Of a stretch of DNA of 64,000 nt, positions 1 to 11,075 are shown in pieces. Under the pieces are notes generated by a model, which made no database searches, had not been told where the DNA came from, and saw only the letters and a list, made by a program, of their open reading frames with translations. The stretch lies in contig CM063108.1 in assembly GCA_031841125.1 (NCBI GenBank), positions 54,272,122 through 54,336,121 of the forward strand. Reading direction: 5' to 3'. This DNA is from Acanthococcus lagerstroemiae (lineage: Eukaryota > Arthropoda > Insecta > Hemiptera > Eriococcidae). The position numbers were made by a program, and so were the translations under genes. Every line of letters begins with the position of its first letter. Positions within the stretch are counted from its first letter, which is position 1.

Positions 1-473
1 ATCAGAATATTACTGATCTGATATGAATCCAAATCGGAATAGAAGAATAAAACTAGTTAACATGCAAAAGACAAGAGTCCTAAGATAGTCTTCCAAAAAG
101 TATTTTTTCTGCAGGCAAACATTAAGTACATCTGACTCTGTTATAAATAGGTTGAAAAATTTTTTTGATTCGTAAAAAGTTGCAGTTGTTGCAATTCCAA
201 CTTATTAGGAGACAAAAATAGTGCAATAGTGAAAAAAACACTGTAAATATTCCGAAAAAATTATGGAAAATGGTCAAATATTTTTGAATATGCACTAAAA
301 AAGCAAAAAATATGCCAAAACTTGCTTTGATACCTAGAATATGCCAAAATATGCTCGATCAAACACACGGCTCATTCTTCTACAAATCGCAAAAATAACA
401 CAGGATACACAGAGCGTTGAAAAGTAGTTGAGCAATTTTTTTAGTACCATATGAAATCCTGAACTTTTTTTCT

Positions 474-845
474 TCAAATGATACCATTTTTGACGGTCAA
501 AGTTAATTTTTTCCCAATCTGGAGCTCTTCAAATAAGATATGAAAAAAATAGTCGATAAATCGTCCAAAAAAAAAAAAAAAAAAAAAAGTAATTGAGTGT
601 TCTTGATATATTTGATAGTAAATTCTTATCCCCTGCAAAATATTCCCCCTCCTTCTTGATGCACTTCCTCCAGGGCGATGACTGCCAATTAATGAAACAC
701 TCGGGGAACTGATCTCAGCGAGATGACTTAAAAGGCTCGGAACGTATTTCGTGTTAATGTCTCGGAACCACTCGCCCTTTTGTACACCTTTAAGCTTCCA
801 AAATTTTACGTTTGCGGGTTCTTCGAAATCCGTCATTGTAACCAA
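474..845 (-). pseudogene. possible mariner-like transposase C-terminal relic
   Basis: On the minus strand an open stretch of 123 codons runs through this segment, and a second frame between about 615 and 696 reads WRKCIKKEGEYFAGDK. A Trp-x-Lys-Cys-Ile pattern followed by a Glu-Gly-x-Tyr-Phe pattern is what the extreme C-terminus of many mariner-family transposases looks like (known of the family, recalled, not searched). The match changes reading frame about residue 55 of the longer frame, and no DDD catalytic region is visible upstream, so at most this is a short dead fragment. A run of 22 A (567-588) lies just beyond its 3' side. It could be chance; confidence is low. Confidence 0.3.
567..588. 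repeat. A22 homopolymer
   Basis: An uninterrupted run of 22 A. It could be the tail of an unrecognised retrocopy, but no target duplication was found. Confidence 0.9.
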
Positions 846-1677
846 GAGCGTTGATTGGGGGGGGGGGAGTGTCCTTGGAGTTTGGACGCCATTATCACAA
901 AATAGGGGTTTTTTCAGAAGTTATGCGAGGCAAATCATGGAAGGCTATGGTGAGAAAGGTCAGGCAGACAGAAAAAAACTTACAAACCCCCTCCTTCTAT
1001 AACACAGCTATCTACGCCCTTGACTGTAACAACATACAAACTAGCCGCGCTGAGAGCAAACGACACGCTTTCACTTAAACGAATGTAGAACTGCTATCGA
1101 ATAAGATAGTGGTATCGAACATATCTCATTTGAAAGAAGAGGGATACAACCCCACCTCGTTGAACAACATACGATTATTACACGCGCCACAGTGGTGACA
1201 GTCCACCTACTTCTTGATCACCCCTTGTAATCCCTATATATTTCAACTTACACAAACGAAAAAAGAAACAAAAAAACCAACAACAACAACAACAACAACA
1301 TGCAGAAGCATATTTTTGGAATCCCCAGTCATCGGAATAAGAAAAAGACGAAGAACGTTGTTTTGTACAGGAAGTGCGGGCATCCAGGAAACAAAAGACA
1401 TTTGTGAGACGTTCGCATCATGCTACGCAGAAAGATGCCAGGCAAGACGATTTAAACAAAAATGTATGTTGGCGAGGAAAAAGTCACCATAGAATTGCTA
1501 AATTTTGTAAATTTTTTTCTCGAAATTTTCATTGAAATATTTCGTGAAAAATTTCAAAATAAATATCAAATATGAAATTTATCTGCCAATTAACCGCAAT
1601 CAATCAGCAATAAGTGTTAAACAATTTAATGAGTTGGCTTTGCTTACATTCTTATCAATTTTATATAGATTATCACT
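846..1677. other. non-coding stretch with a short CAA microsatellite
   Basis: No gene or transposon could be recognised. A short (CAA)n run lies near 1278-1300. Open frames of 75 to 92 codons here overlap each other, have no recognisable domain and follow base composition, so I do not call them genes. Confidence 0.6.
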
Positions 1678-2246
1678 ATAGAAAGCGGCATAATATGAAT
1701 TCATATTTGCAGGTCATTTTTAGGTCATCTCTGATCCTAGACGTGATAGAAAATATTTACGTTTCAGAAAAATCCTGCTCTTGAGCCCCATTTCATTTTG
1801 AATATTTTACATATTGGGTTGAAAATGCATATTTTTACCCTTTTTCTTATTTTTCTTTAAATATGGTTTGTCGAATTCACAAAAATTGTACAAAATACGA
1901 CTATTTTGCGTTTCATCGTTGTAAAAAAAAATCGACTCATGTTAGTGGGGGGAAAAAAAGTTGAAAAAAATTCTTTAGCAAATTTTTTTAGCGGTTTAAG
2001 TATGACTGTCGCTTTTTTTCGTTCTTAATGTTTCTGTTTTATTCATTTCTCTCTGGCGTTTCAGTTTAGAATAAAATTTGATGAACAATTTTCAAAAAAT
2101 ATGTAAAATGATATCCATAATTATTGATTTTACATATTTATTTATTTCTAAGAAAAACGCATCTTTTAGCCACATTTGGGGTAAAAGGAAGCCCAGATTT
2201 TATGCATATTTGGGTCATTTTATTTGCATACTATACCGTACTCTAG
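1678..2246. mobile_element. hAT-like non-autonomous element, 8-bp target duplication
   Basis: The 569-bp unit is flanked by an exact 8-bp direct repeat ttatcact at 1670-1677 and 2247-2254; the identity extends to 11 bases. The ends are imperfect inverted repeats: the left end starts ATAGAAAGCGGCATAATATG and the reverse complement of the right end starts CTAGAGTACGGTATAGTATG (14 of 20 identical). Eight-base duplications and short TAG/CAG ends are typical of hAT transposons. The inside is AT-rich with several GCATATTT motifs and has no transposase. Similar GCATATTTTGGTCATT text recurs near 42990-43050. Confidence 0.55.
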
Positions 2247-2870
2247 TTATCACTATAAAAATTATGAATCAATTTTGAAATTTCATCTTAAATTCGCTTC
2301 ACAAAATATTTTAGTCTGAAATTTCTTATGTTTACAACACTAATTCTAATATTAAAATTATAAAAATGTTGTACAACATGGGAAAAATCGACAATTTTTG
2401 TAAATTCGACTTCAAAAGGTAATAGTGTTACGAAAATCAATTAAAATAAATAAGGACAGTGTTTTTTTGTCTAAAACAAAAACAGAGTTCAGGCTTACAG
2501 TATATTATTGTTTCATTAAGCCGCTTTTGCAATTAAAAACTGTCGTAACTAGAAGAAAACGGCCTAAGAAAAATTACTTCCCATTTCCTTTTTTTAGCGC
2601 ATCCAATAAAAGTCACAACCATTTCTAATTTGAGTTTGAAGATTAGAAGTGAGAGATCGAGAAACAATAACCTAATATTACAGCCGAACGATTGACTGTT
2701 TGCTAAAACATCTAGTTTTTTGTTGTAGTTTTTTTAAGTAAGAAGAGTTGAAAGTTGGAAAAGAGTACTTAAGAGTAATAAGGAGTAAAAAAGAGAGTAC
2801 TTCAGTCCCGCATGCTGAAAAGAGTACATCTGGTAACCCTATAAATAACCCCTCACTTGGTGGAGCGTAT
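2247..2870. other. AT-rich stretch without recognised features
   Basis: No coding exon, RNA gene or bounded repeat was recognised. The open frame at 2748-2981 runs into a dispersed-repeat copy and is not a gene. Confidence 0.5.
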
Positions 2871-2964
2871 GTCGATGCACGCATGCCAAAGTGGCTCCCC
2901 AGTCACCGTAGCTCTGGCCCCGGAAACTACCCTTTAAAATATCACATCAGTGACCAGAGAGACG
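2871..2964 (+). repeat. dispersed repeat R1, partial copy a
   Basis: This 94-bp piece matches the start of a GC-richer repeat seen at three other sites in the window (28110-28373, 37934-39587 interrupted, 55936-56260). Shared landmarks in order are GCATGCCAAAGTGGC, then GGCCCCGGAAA, then CATCAGTGACCAGAGAGACG. The copy stops after the last landmark, where other copies continue for 200 bp. The class is unknown; the CCAAAGTGG segment vaguely resembles a Pol III A box, but no B box follows at tRNA spacing. Confidence 0.75.
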
Positions 2965-3355
2965 ATATAAATATTCTCTAATTGAATGTGAAAATGTGGG
3001 ACACGGTTGACTACAGGGCTATCAAACAGATAATAACATTAGAAGGGTGTGCTCAGAAGTAATTCATCAATGCATTTCCACAGCCACTTTTAAATTTCAA
3101 CTTTAAATTCGTTCTATTTGTACCTGCCTGAATGTCTGGATAAATTCCACATCTTTTTGCACAAATGATGTGCAAACAAAAGCGACCAATTTTAAGATAG
3201 GTTTCAAGAATGAGGGAGAAGGGCTGAAAAGTCATGTGGCTAAATTAACTACAATTTTAAATTTTTTGTATCCATCAATTATAACCAAATAAGTAATTTA
3301 TTTATTACTCGGCACTCCAAAAGTTTACTTTTCTTCATGTTTTCCTCAATTACAG

Positions 3356-3764
3356 AGATGAACTGGCTAGACTTGATGACAATGAGCTGACTGAACTCTG
3401 CATTGATTTACTACGTTCTGACCAGCAGATTTGGCTCTATCACATGGACACCTCTTCTTCAACCATTTCTACACCACCACTTAGTGGTCAGGTGATATTC
3501 AAACGTTACTTTGGACAGAATCAATACAGTATCCACCAAAATATGTTTCCTTGTATTCATGCTGGTCAAGAAACTCAATACCAAGATTACTTGCAAGAAC
3601 TCAAGCCATTTCGGTTGTCATCTGGACCAAGACCAGCGTCCATTATCATTTACATGCGCGACCAATACAGACAGTTTACAGGATACAGACCCGTCCAGAT
3701 GGCCGAGAATTTACCCGATCTAGGATTGGGTACAGGATTCCTCAAACATGATGAAACTGAGTAA
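3356..3764 (+). CDS. terminal coding exon of an unrecognised gene
   Basis: A 409-bp exon is the best host-gene candidate in the window. It is preceded by a pyrimidine-rich tract ending in cag at 3353-3355, a good splice acceptor. Reading starts in phase with GAT at 3357 (the exon's first base completes the previous codon) and continues for 135 codons to TAA at 3762-3764. The peptide begins DELARLDDNELTELC and includes FKRYFGQNQYSIHQNMF and YMRDQYRQFTGYRPVQ; it is hydrophilic, has no membrane segment or signal and has balanced composition unlike the translated repeats nearby. ATTAAA signals at 3825 and 3848 could serve polyadenylation. I do not recognise the family and found no upstream exon in this window. 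The gene could extend left beyond base 1. Confidence 0.6.
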
Positions 3765-6552
3765 TGCAGGGAAAGAACTATTAAAGATGATACAGAAGTT
3801 TTTTAACTTTTTGGAAGTTATTTGATTAAACGCATGCATCTGAAAGTATTAAAAGTAGTATAAATCTTTTGCAGCAAGGAGGACACATTTCATTATGAAA
3901 ATTTACTGTACTTGCAACCAGTGGTACGCTTAAAGAAATGATTGAAAGTCCTCGCTAATTTTTACACTCAGAACTCACTTTAGATTTTACTCTCGAGAAA
4001 ATCCTTGAAAATCACTCTTCTCCCTTGAGCGATTTAAAGCACAAATATTACCGAATCGTTATGTTTTAAGTACCCACGCGTTACTCCCTCTGCATTATCA
4101 CAGTGAAATTTATCCAGTTTATTCGTTAATTTAACAGAGGTGGAAGGGCTGAGGTAGAGAAAATAGAATAAGAAAACCTATTATATTCCCTATAATAATA
4201 TTAGTTAGTATATTTGCATATAAAGTGGGGGAGGTCTACGCCCAATTATGGGCTCATTAAGTTAGAAGTAGTTTTAATTTTAGTTTCAGTTTCAGTTAAA
4301 ATTTGTTAATAAGTACAAACGGGCTGTAAAATAGTTTAAAAAATTTACATATAAGAAACCACAAAACATTACATTTCTGTTTGAGCTGTTTCGTCCTGTA
4401 CTCATATTTGAAAAAATTTCTTGAGCTTTCGACAAGAACAGAGAATACCTCTTCAGGTAGTACTATTCGTAACCCAAGCACGGATATTTGACACGAAATT
4501 TCCCTATGGACCAGGAACCTGAAAAACCATAACATCCATCCCCGTCACTCTCACCACCGTTGAAGAAAAATGGATCCGAACTTCAAAATCTTTCCAGCAC
4601 GTAATATCAAATACCCCGTTGTGAAGATTTATTCAGGAACAAAATACAAACATGTATACTCAACGCTTAAGACTTGAAAGACACTTGCACGATCAAAATT
4701 TTTTCATCTTCCTAATTAAACGGGATGCCTTTAGTCACTTTCCCACCACCTTTATACTCTTAACAGAGATCGAATTCGCATCGCAGCTCTTTCCTGTTTC
4801 TGAGAATTTTATTGATCCACCCTGTATATATATATATATACATATCGGAGAGTCAATATTTTTGGCAACGTCTTGCTGTAAGATGTAAGCTGAAGTTGTA
4901 ACACAGAAGGCTCGTAGTTTTCGCACGCCGACTCCAGTTTATTTATAACAGATCGTCTGCTCGAAGTGGCTGCGGAGCCGAATAAGAAACAGGCTTTAGG
5001 TAAATGCGAATGACAAGTAGGTAATAAATTTCGCGGCGGACAAGTATCGGGTGGAGTGCAATCTCGAAAGAGTATCTCATCATTGCCAGGGTATAAGATG
5101 ACCAAGAAAATGTGGAATTATAATGAAGCCGCAGATCCGTCTTCGTAGCAGGGGTGTCGGCGTAGCCTCAACCACCGTGTCTTGTTTCCCGGTTACCTTA
5201 GGCTTTAAATTTCTCCCATTAGTCTAAGTGGAAAGTCTTAAAAGTTGATTTACTGTCGCCCATTCATGACCGGATCTGATGGCCGAAAGGCGAACACAGA
5301 ATGAAACGCGAAAGAATGAAGAAGACGAGATCATGAGAAAGTAAGTGCGACTATCCATTTTCTTGGGAAATTGCTTCCAGACGACAGCTTTGACAAAGTC
5401 GATACATTTTATTTATTCATTAAGTTTCTTTTATGTGTTGGGCGAACACAGATTTTCCGAAAATTACTCAACGAAAACATGGTCAAATTTTAGGGTGGAA
5501 ACGGTCCACTAATTAATTTCATTTTTATTTCTCGTGTTCTTCGTTATTTTTTTATCACTTCGAATATAATACGAGCTTATTTGATTTTATGTAAACTCGT
5601 GCTAATTAAATTCTCGTTATGAAGCAAAGAAGGGAGAAAAAAGGACGATAACGGTTATGAAATGGAATATAAAACGATGAAATGACATTTACGCTATAAA
5701 TTAATAGCATCTCCTTTAGCTGTCATGTTCCAGAACAAAAACGAGGTGGCAGAGGGGAAAAAAGGCAATGATGACTTAATAAAAATTTTAAATTATTTTA
5801 AATTTATTATGTCTCCGTTCCTTCAAGGATTCGCTTTTTTCTTGAAATTTATTAAGCTAAAACCTTTTTACATTACGCGGAAATTTTTATTAAGGGCGGC
5901 TCAAGCAAAGAAGATGCTTCAAACATACAAAAAGTTGAAAAAAAAAATCTAATCAATGGAAAATCAATTATTGTAATAGGGTTTGTGCTCTTTGTGTTTC
6001 CCTGTCCAACGTAGGTACGTATTATTTATTATTTTGACATCGTTCATTTCAGTCTCATTTCTGAAGTAGTTATGGTACGACTGATGTCTCCTTTTATTGT
6101 CCCTGTTAGATAGGTGAGGTTCAAGTAGGCAGTGGTGGATACAGGAAGGCACAGACTTCACAATATTGTCTTTACGTTATCATTCACATTAAATATGTAT
6201 GACGATTCTTCAAATTAGACGATTCTGTTTCCCATATCAAGAGAAGAAACAAAAGAAAAATATTTTTTGATCCCACTCGGGATTATATCCCTGTGTAGGG
6301 TACTGAAAACTTGACTTTCACAAAATTAGGCTGGGAAGGCTGAATAAACGCTTCAGTCCATGCTTCTATACTGGCAGTAAACACTAATCGATGTTGGTCC
6401 CAGACTGACATAAGCACAAATAGATTTCAAGTGTGGAATGGAAGGGAAGGGGTCAATTCTATCAATCGCTTTTCGTTTGCCAATTGGTGTATTTCATTTC
6501 TCATCTTCTAATCAGAAAGCAGTTCTCCTACTGTGGCATTTGGAATGATAGG
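3765..6552. other. gene-free stretch
   Basis: After the exon there is AT-rich DNA with a short TA run at 4825-4842. On the minus strand around 4380-4535 there is a segment reading LPEEVFSVLVESS followed by polar text, which weakly recalls the 3' tails of Penelope-like elements, but without RT or GIY-YIG motifs I do not call it. From about 4900 to 5350 the DNA is richer in CpG. No exon is convincing. Confidence 0.45.
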
Positions 6553-6590
6553 TATATAAAGCTACGCACTACTGAGAAGGATCATTCATC
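6553..6590 (+). promoter_or_regulatory. candidate Pol II core promoter (TATA plus initiator)
   Basis: TATATAAA occupies 6553-6560 and TCATTC, a perfect match to the arthropod initiator TCAKTY, occupies 6582-6587. Taking the A at 6584 as +1 puts the first T of the TATA box at -31, the classical spacing. An ATG with good context (tcaagATG) lies at 6629, giving a 5' UTR of about 45 bases, but its frame closes after nine codons, so a real product would need splicing from a donor within the first codons, a layout common in insect cuticle-type genes. No second exon was identified. The arrangement could also be chance in AT-rich DNA. Confidence 0.4.
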
Positions 6591-6631
6591 ATTCGGTAAT
6601 CAATAGTCACCAAGATAGGACTGTCAAGATG

Positions 6632-8121
6632 TGTAGTATAACTCTGCACATTACATAATCCTTTTTTCTTGTTTTTGTTTTTTGTTTTCAACACGTAAAG
6701 TCACATGTGACCAATTATGAGGAATAATATGAATACTAAGAATCTCTCTGATGGATCAAATTTCACTTGATCTATTAAAAAAAAAATCATATGTATCCTA
6801 ATCGTCGAGTAAAACAGTTTTTAATGTGTTAGTTAATTTGTTAATTTGCTACAAATATTACTTTTTTGAATGGGGGAGGGGCACCGTGTGTGCAGAAATT
6901 TTAACTACATTTTTCAAAACGAGACCAAAACGTACTGTTGACAGCCTTTCACCTGAATCGTTGATAGTAAAAATAATTTTTTGATCATTCTGAAGGAGCA
7001 AGCATTTCTCTAGTCACCTCATCCCTCATCCTGCATCCAGAGGTTCTGTCTCTTATAAAAATGCACGTTTCAAAATTCAAGGCAAAACTAATTCTTCACA
7101 TAGAGGTTGGACATGCTGAATAAAAATGTACAAACTTGAAGTTGGCAAATACGTCAATTTCAGAAGTTTCAGATAGGTATGGGTGAGTATGCTGATATAC
7201 GACAGAGCTGACCATCACGTCAAATTCTAAAAAATGTTCCGAATACTGCGAGCTGAGCAGGAGCGCAATTTATTTTTTCGCTGCAATAATTTCTATTTGC
7301 TGTTGTAGTTTTCGTCTTTGTGATCGTTGTTGTTTTTGTAAATTATATTTTCCTTTTTTAGGTCTCTCCCTCCGAGAAAATTTAAAGATTAAGTTTGAAA
7401 AGCTCATCAAATTGACTGATTGATACTCTAAGATATACCGTATAAAACAATAAAAACCGGGGTTCATCAGTATTAAAGGGGGAAAAATGAAAACAGTACC
7501 TAACCTATTGTGGTTCATCAAATTCAAAACTGAGACATCATTTTTAAGCAAGAACAATGTACAATGTGAACTCATTTAACTACACGTAGAGGAAGTGGTA
7601 TACGAGTACAAATTTGAACCCTTGAGGTTAATGTGGAACCTTCCTTAATCTCAAGTTGTATTAAGCGTGCTCTAGCGGAAATGGACTTAATGTATTATGT
7701 AACCGTCCAAGCAACCGCATGCATCTTCAATTCCCAAAATATTGTTTTGAGGAGATATGTTGGTGTTTTTTTCCCCGAACGCTGGACAAAGTTTCTTTCA
7801 GGTACAAATCAGTAAGTTGGTATGCTGAATAATTTGTTGGTGAAATTTCATACACTGGCGAAATGTGTGTTTGGCTTTACATTGCGCAGATGAGCTTGGT
7901 GATATTCATGTTTTTTTTTTTATATATATTAGGGATCTTTATTTTGACTGCCACATGTGGGTAAATTGAACGCCATTTAAGTAGGAGGAAAATGGTGCTG
8001 GTATTTTGGTGAAGTATAAATTTGTAGTTTCTGTTGTGGCGAATAATGTTTCTTATTTTTTAATAACTGAATGGTTTTTCCAACTACTGAGTGAATTTTT
8101 TAAATCATTGAATCGGGTAAA

Positions 8122-8123
<2 letters not shown>
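6632..8123. other. gene-free stretch downstream of the candidate promoter
   Basis: I searched both strands for a second exon to match the promoter and saw none with a domain or signal peptide. The minus-strand frame at 7270-7575 is low-complexity Lys/Arg/Gln-rich text from a T-rich region and is rejected. Confidence 0.45.

Positions 8124-8161
<38 letters not shown>
8124..8161. repeat. T38 homopolymer
   Basis: Thirty-eight consecutive T. On the minus strand this would be a poly(A) tail, but nothing recognisable as a retrocopy lies to its right. Confidence 0.95.
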
Positions 8162-8162
<1 letters not shown>

Positions 8163-10165
8163 TAATTTACTATAGGGGGTCCATATTACCAACACACTTT
8201 GGTCGGAGATTAATTTAGACATTTTTCAGAAAAATCCAAATTGTCACGTCACAAGTAATTTTTCAAGAATCTCAGAAATAGGCCATATGTAGGAACCTTT
8301 CCTATATTTAATCACCCAGAAACGGGGGAGTTAACCTCTTAGGTTCCGAACAATTCCTCAAAGTAGAAAGAGAGTTCAAATTCGTACCACGTCCTCTATC
8401 TCTAAATTTATTCACAATGATACGTGAAAGTTACAATTCAACACCACAGTCAATATTGATAATATAAGCACCATTATCACAATTAAACTGAAAAACTCAT
8501 TAAGAAATATAAGATTTTGAGGAAATTCATTATCTTTTACTTGCACGAAGGAGGAAAATTTAATTTGTCACGTAGACAATGATTTTAGATAAAAAGGTGT
8601 GGGCTTCTGGATCAGTGATAAACATGGAAGGTACCAACCATGAATTTAGGAGTCAACTAGATTAAATGCTCGTTCACATAGGAACAAAAAATATTACAAA
8701 TTTTGAGGTCCTCTAGAAATTTCTCTTCAAGTCAGATCATAGAGTCCTGTTTTGTACCCTACAGACAGCTGCTCTGAGGAAGTATTATGACATACGTAAG
8801 GAAGAAACTCTTTCAGGTTGCCCCCATGAACAAAACAAATACGAATACCAAAAACAGCTAGGAAAACTCCTTAAAAATTTAGATGATGGAGTGAAGATAG
8901 ATCAGCTGTATAAGATCATAATTGATTCCCTGAGTCAAGCAAATTATAATACACAGAAGCTCCCAAGAAAAGAAAGCTCCTCAACCTTACCGGATAGCAT
9001 TAAAACCTTCATTCAAAAAAGAGAACTTCTATAAAACGTAAAAAACACAAATCATTGAGAACCAAATTAGAACTGAATACCATGTGTAAAAAAAATCAAG
9101 AACAATTTGAGAAACTTCAACAAGGAAAAAAATTATAGAATGTTTAGAGAAATTTTGGAATCTACTAGGAGCATAAAAACAGATAAATAAAAATCGGTCC
9201 CTGGAGAAAACATACATCACTCATTTGACAAACACAAAAAGTCAAAGGCTATATGACAGACAGGAAATTAACAATCATGCAACTGAGTTTTATGCATAAC
9301 TGTACAAAGACAAATACTGTATAGATGCAAAGGATACGGAAAATTGTGAACAAAAGGTAGAAAATGAACCAGAAATTCTTGAGGGAGAAGTGGAAAGTAC
9401 TATAAAAAAATTGAAAAACAAAAGAGCTTCTGGTCATGACAAAATATCTAATGTATTTCTTAAGATAGGAGGAGAAATTGTTCCAAAAATCTCAACTAAG
9501 CTCTTTAAAAAAATTCTAAAATAAAAGAAGTGTTTAGATATCATTATTATCTTTAAAAAAGGAGAAAGAGACAAGATGAATAATTATAGGCCGATCAGAC
9601 AAAGCACAAGTATTCCAAAGATTTTCGCTAAGGTCCTAGAGGACAGGATAAAACCTTTTCTAATTCAACCCAAAAAACAGGAGGGGTTTTAGCCGGGTTA
9701 CTCTACAACGGATCATCTCCACGTAATTAACCAGTTAATCGAGAAATGTAACGAATATCAGGTTTGACTCCATCCGGCTTTCATAGACTTTGCCAAAGCT
9801 TTTCACTCACTTTAACCACAAATTCTTACTGTCAGCACTAAGAAATCAAGGGGTTCCGGAAATTATCAAAATTATCAAGAAAATGTACGAGGGCCTAGAA
9901 AGTGGAACTGTAACAGATGTAGTTTTGGAAATTATTTTCCGTTCCAAAGGGGAGTAAGGCAAGGAAGCCCCGTATCTCCATTATTATTCAACTATGGTCT
10001 AGAGGAAATTTTCAGAAATTTGGATTGGAGAAAAACGGGTATAAAAACTAACGGGAAAAACTTGAATAATTTACGCTTTGCTGATGATGTAGTGCTGATA
10101 GCAAGCATCAAAGAAGAATTAGAAAACATGATACGAGAACTGGATAGAAATGGGCTGACTGCAGG

Positions 10166-10180
10166 TCTTAGCATGAATCT
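10166..10180. repeat. target-site duplication, left copy
   Basis: Identical 15 bases occur at 10398-10412 across the SINE. Removing the SINE and one copy restores the retrotransposon frame context. Confidence 0.9.
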
Positions 10181-10397
10181 CTTTTTCTAATTTGCTCTCA
10201 ACCCGAGCCCTGGAATCCGCCCTTTCGAGCATTACTTCAGAGACGTCAGGGAGGCTGTTAGGACTGTCTTAGCCCTCTTCCCTTCTGGCCGAAAAACCGA
10301 CCTAGGTCGAAATCTAGCGAGTTGCTACATGGGCTCGAACCGGAAACCTCCGGATTCCGAGACCAATGCGCTATCCACTCGGCTAGCCAGACCCCGC
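10181..10397 (-). mobile_element. tRNA-derived SINE inserted in the RTE copy
   Basis: The 217-bp insert lies between two exact 15-bp direct repeats, tcttagcatgaatct at 10166-10180 and 10398-10412, a clean target-site duplication inside the RTE thumb region. On the minus strand its head is tRNA-like: an A box TAGCCGAGTGG and a B box GGTTCGAGCC at about 10325-10390, spaced as in tRNA genes. The body continues to a TTAGAAAAAG end at 10181. The two Pol III boxes would give internal transcription. The unbroken duplication shows it landed after the RTE. It is not a functional tRNA, because no clean acceptor stem pairing is seen. Confidence 0.9.
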
Positions 10398-10412
10398 TCT
10401 TAGCATGAATCT
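10398..10412. repeat. target-site duplication, right copy
   Basis: Partner of the repeat at 10166-10180. Confidence 0.9.
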
Positions 10413-11075
10413 GGCTAAAACTAAAATAATAAATAACCAAAACAGAACAATTAACGAAGAAAAAAAAAGGTGGAAAGCGTAATACATCTCAGCCAAAAAA
10501 TTTTAGGCAACAAATCTGAAGAGGAAGAAATTGAACGCAGAATAACCCTCGATTGGAATAAATTCTGGTCTCTAAAATTCATTTCGAAAGGTTCCTTTCC
10601 ATTTCGATCAAAGAGCGAAATTTTCAATGCGTATGTCCTCCCAACTCTAACATATAGCTCCGAAACTTGGAATTTATCCAAAAAAAAAAAAAAGATACAA
10701 AATCAAAATTCGATGGAACGATCAATTTTAAATATCAAGAAAAAAGACCACATCAGAATCTCAACTATCAAATTTAAATTAAAAACAATAAATACACTGT
10801 ATAGCTGATAAAAAAACAAAATGAAGTTGAAGTGGCCACGTAGCAAGACTGCAGGACAACCGTTGGACGTACAAATTTACCTTTTGGTACAATACGGAAA
10901 CAAGAAGGCGAGGTAAACAGAGAATCAGATGAAGGGACGGCCTCAGTAGGCTACTGGGACACAGTTCCTTTCAAAGGATCGCCCAGGACAACAATGAGTG
11001 GAGCAGGCTGGCGGAGGCTTTGGCCCGAATCTAGGGCCACGAGTGCGCACTGTAATATGTACTTGTAAAAAAAAA

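Larger units (their letters stand above)
8590..11075 (+). pseudogene. RTE-clade non-LTR retrotransposon, degenerate copy
   Basis: Several frames together read as one endonuclease-reverse transcriptase. Near 8730-8750 SDHRV matches the end of the APE endonuclease domain. A linker follows (KYYDIRKEETLSG, 8780s). The RT begins in the 9500s (NYRPI, STSIPKIFAKVLEDRIKP), then TTDHLHVINQLIEKC, motif A as FIDFAKAFHS at about 9779-9810 (the usual AFD has His for Asp), GVRQGSPVSPLLFN from 9951 and the catalytic FADD at 10077-10088. The thumb reads FNAYVLPTLTYSSETW near 10623-10670, and the C-terminus reads IAQDNNEWSRLAEALARI then a stop near 11034. A9 near 11067 may be the tail. Multiple stops and frameshifts make it dead; the endonuclease N-terminus is missing, as in a 5' truncation. 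A SINE interrupts it at 10181-10397. Confidence 0.88.

Noticed and set aside
4296..4535. Penelope 3' tail on the minus strand
   Set aside because: Only a vague resemblance; it does not match the tails at 24661 and 47890.
8006..8218. 70-codon frame containing a poly-Phe run
   Set aside because: It is translation of the T38 homopolymer.
10258..10440. 60-codon minus-strand frame ending VSGSSPCSN
   Set aside because: It is the translated tRNA-like head of the SINE, a well-known false protein.
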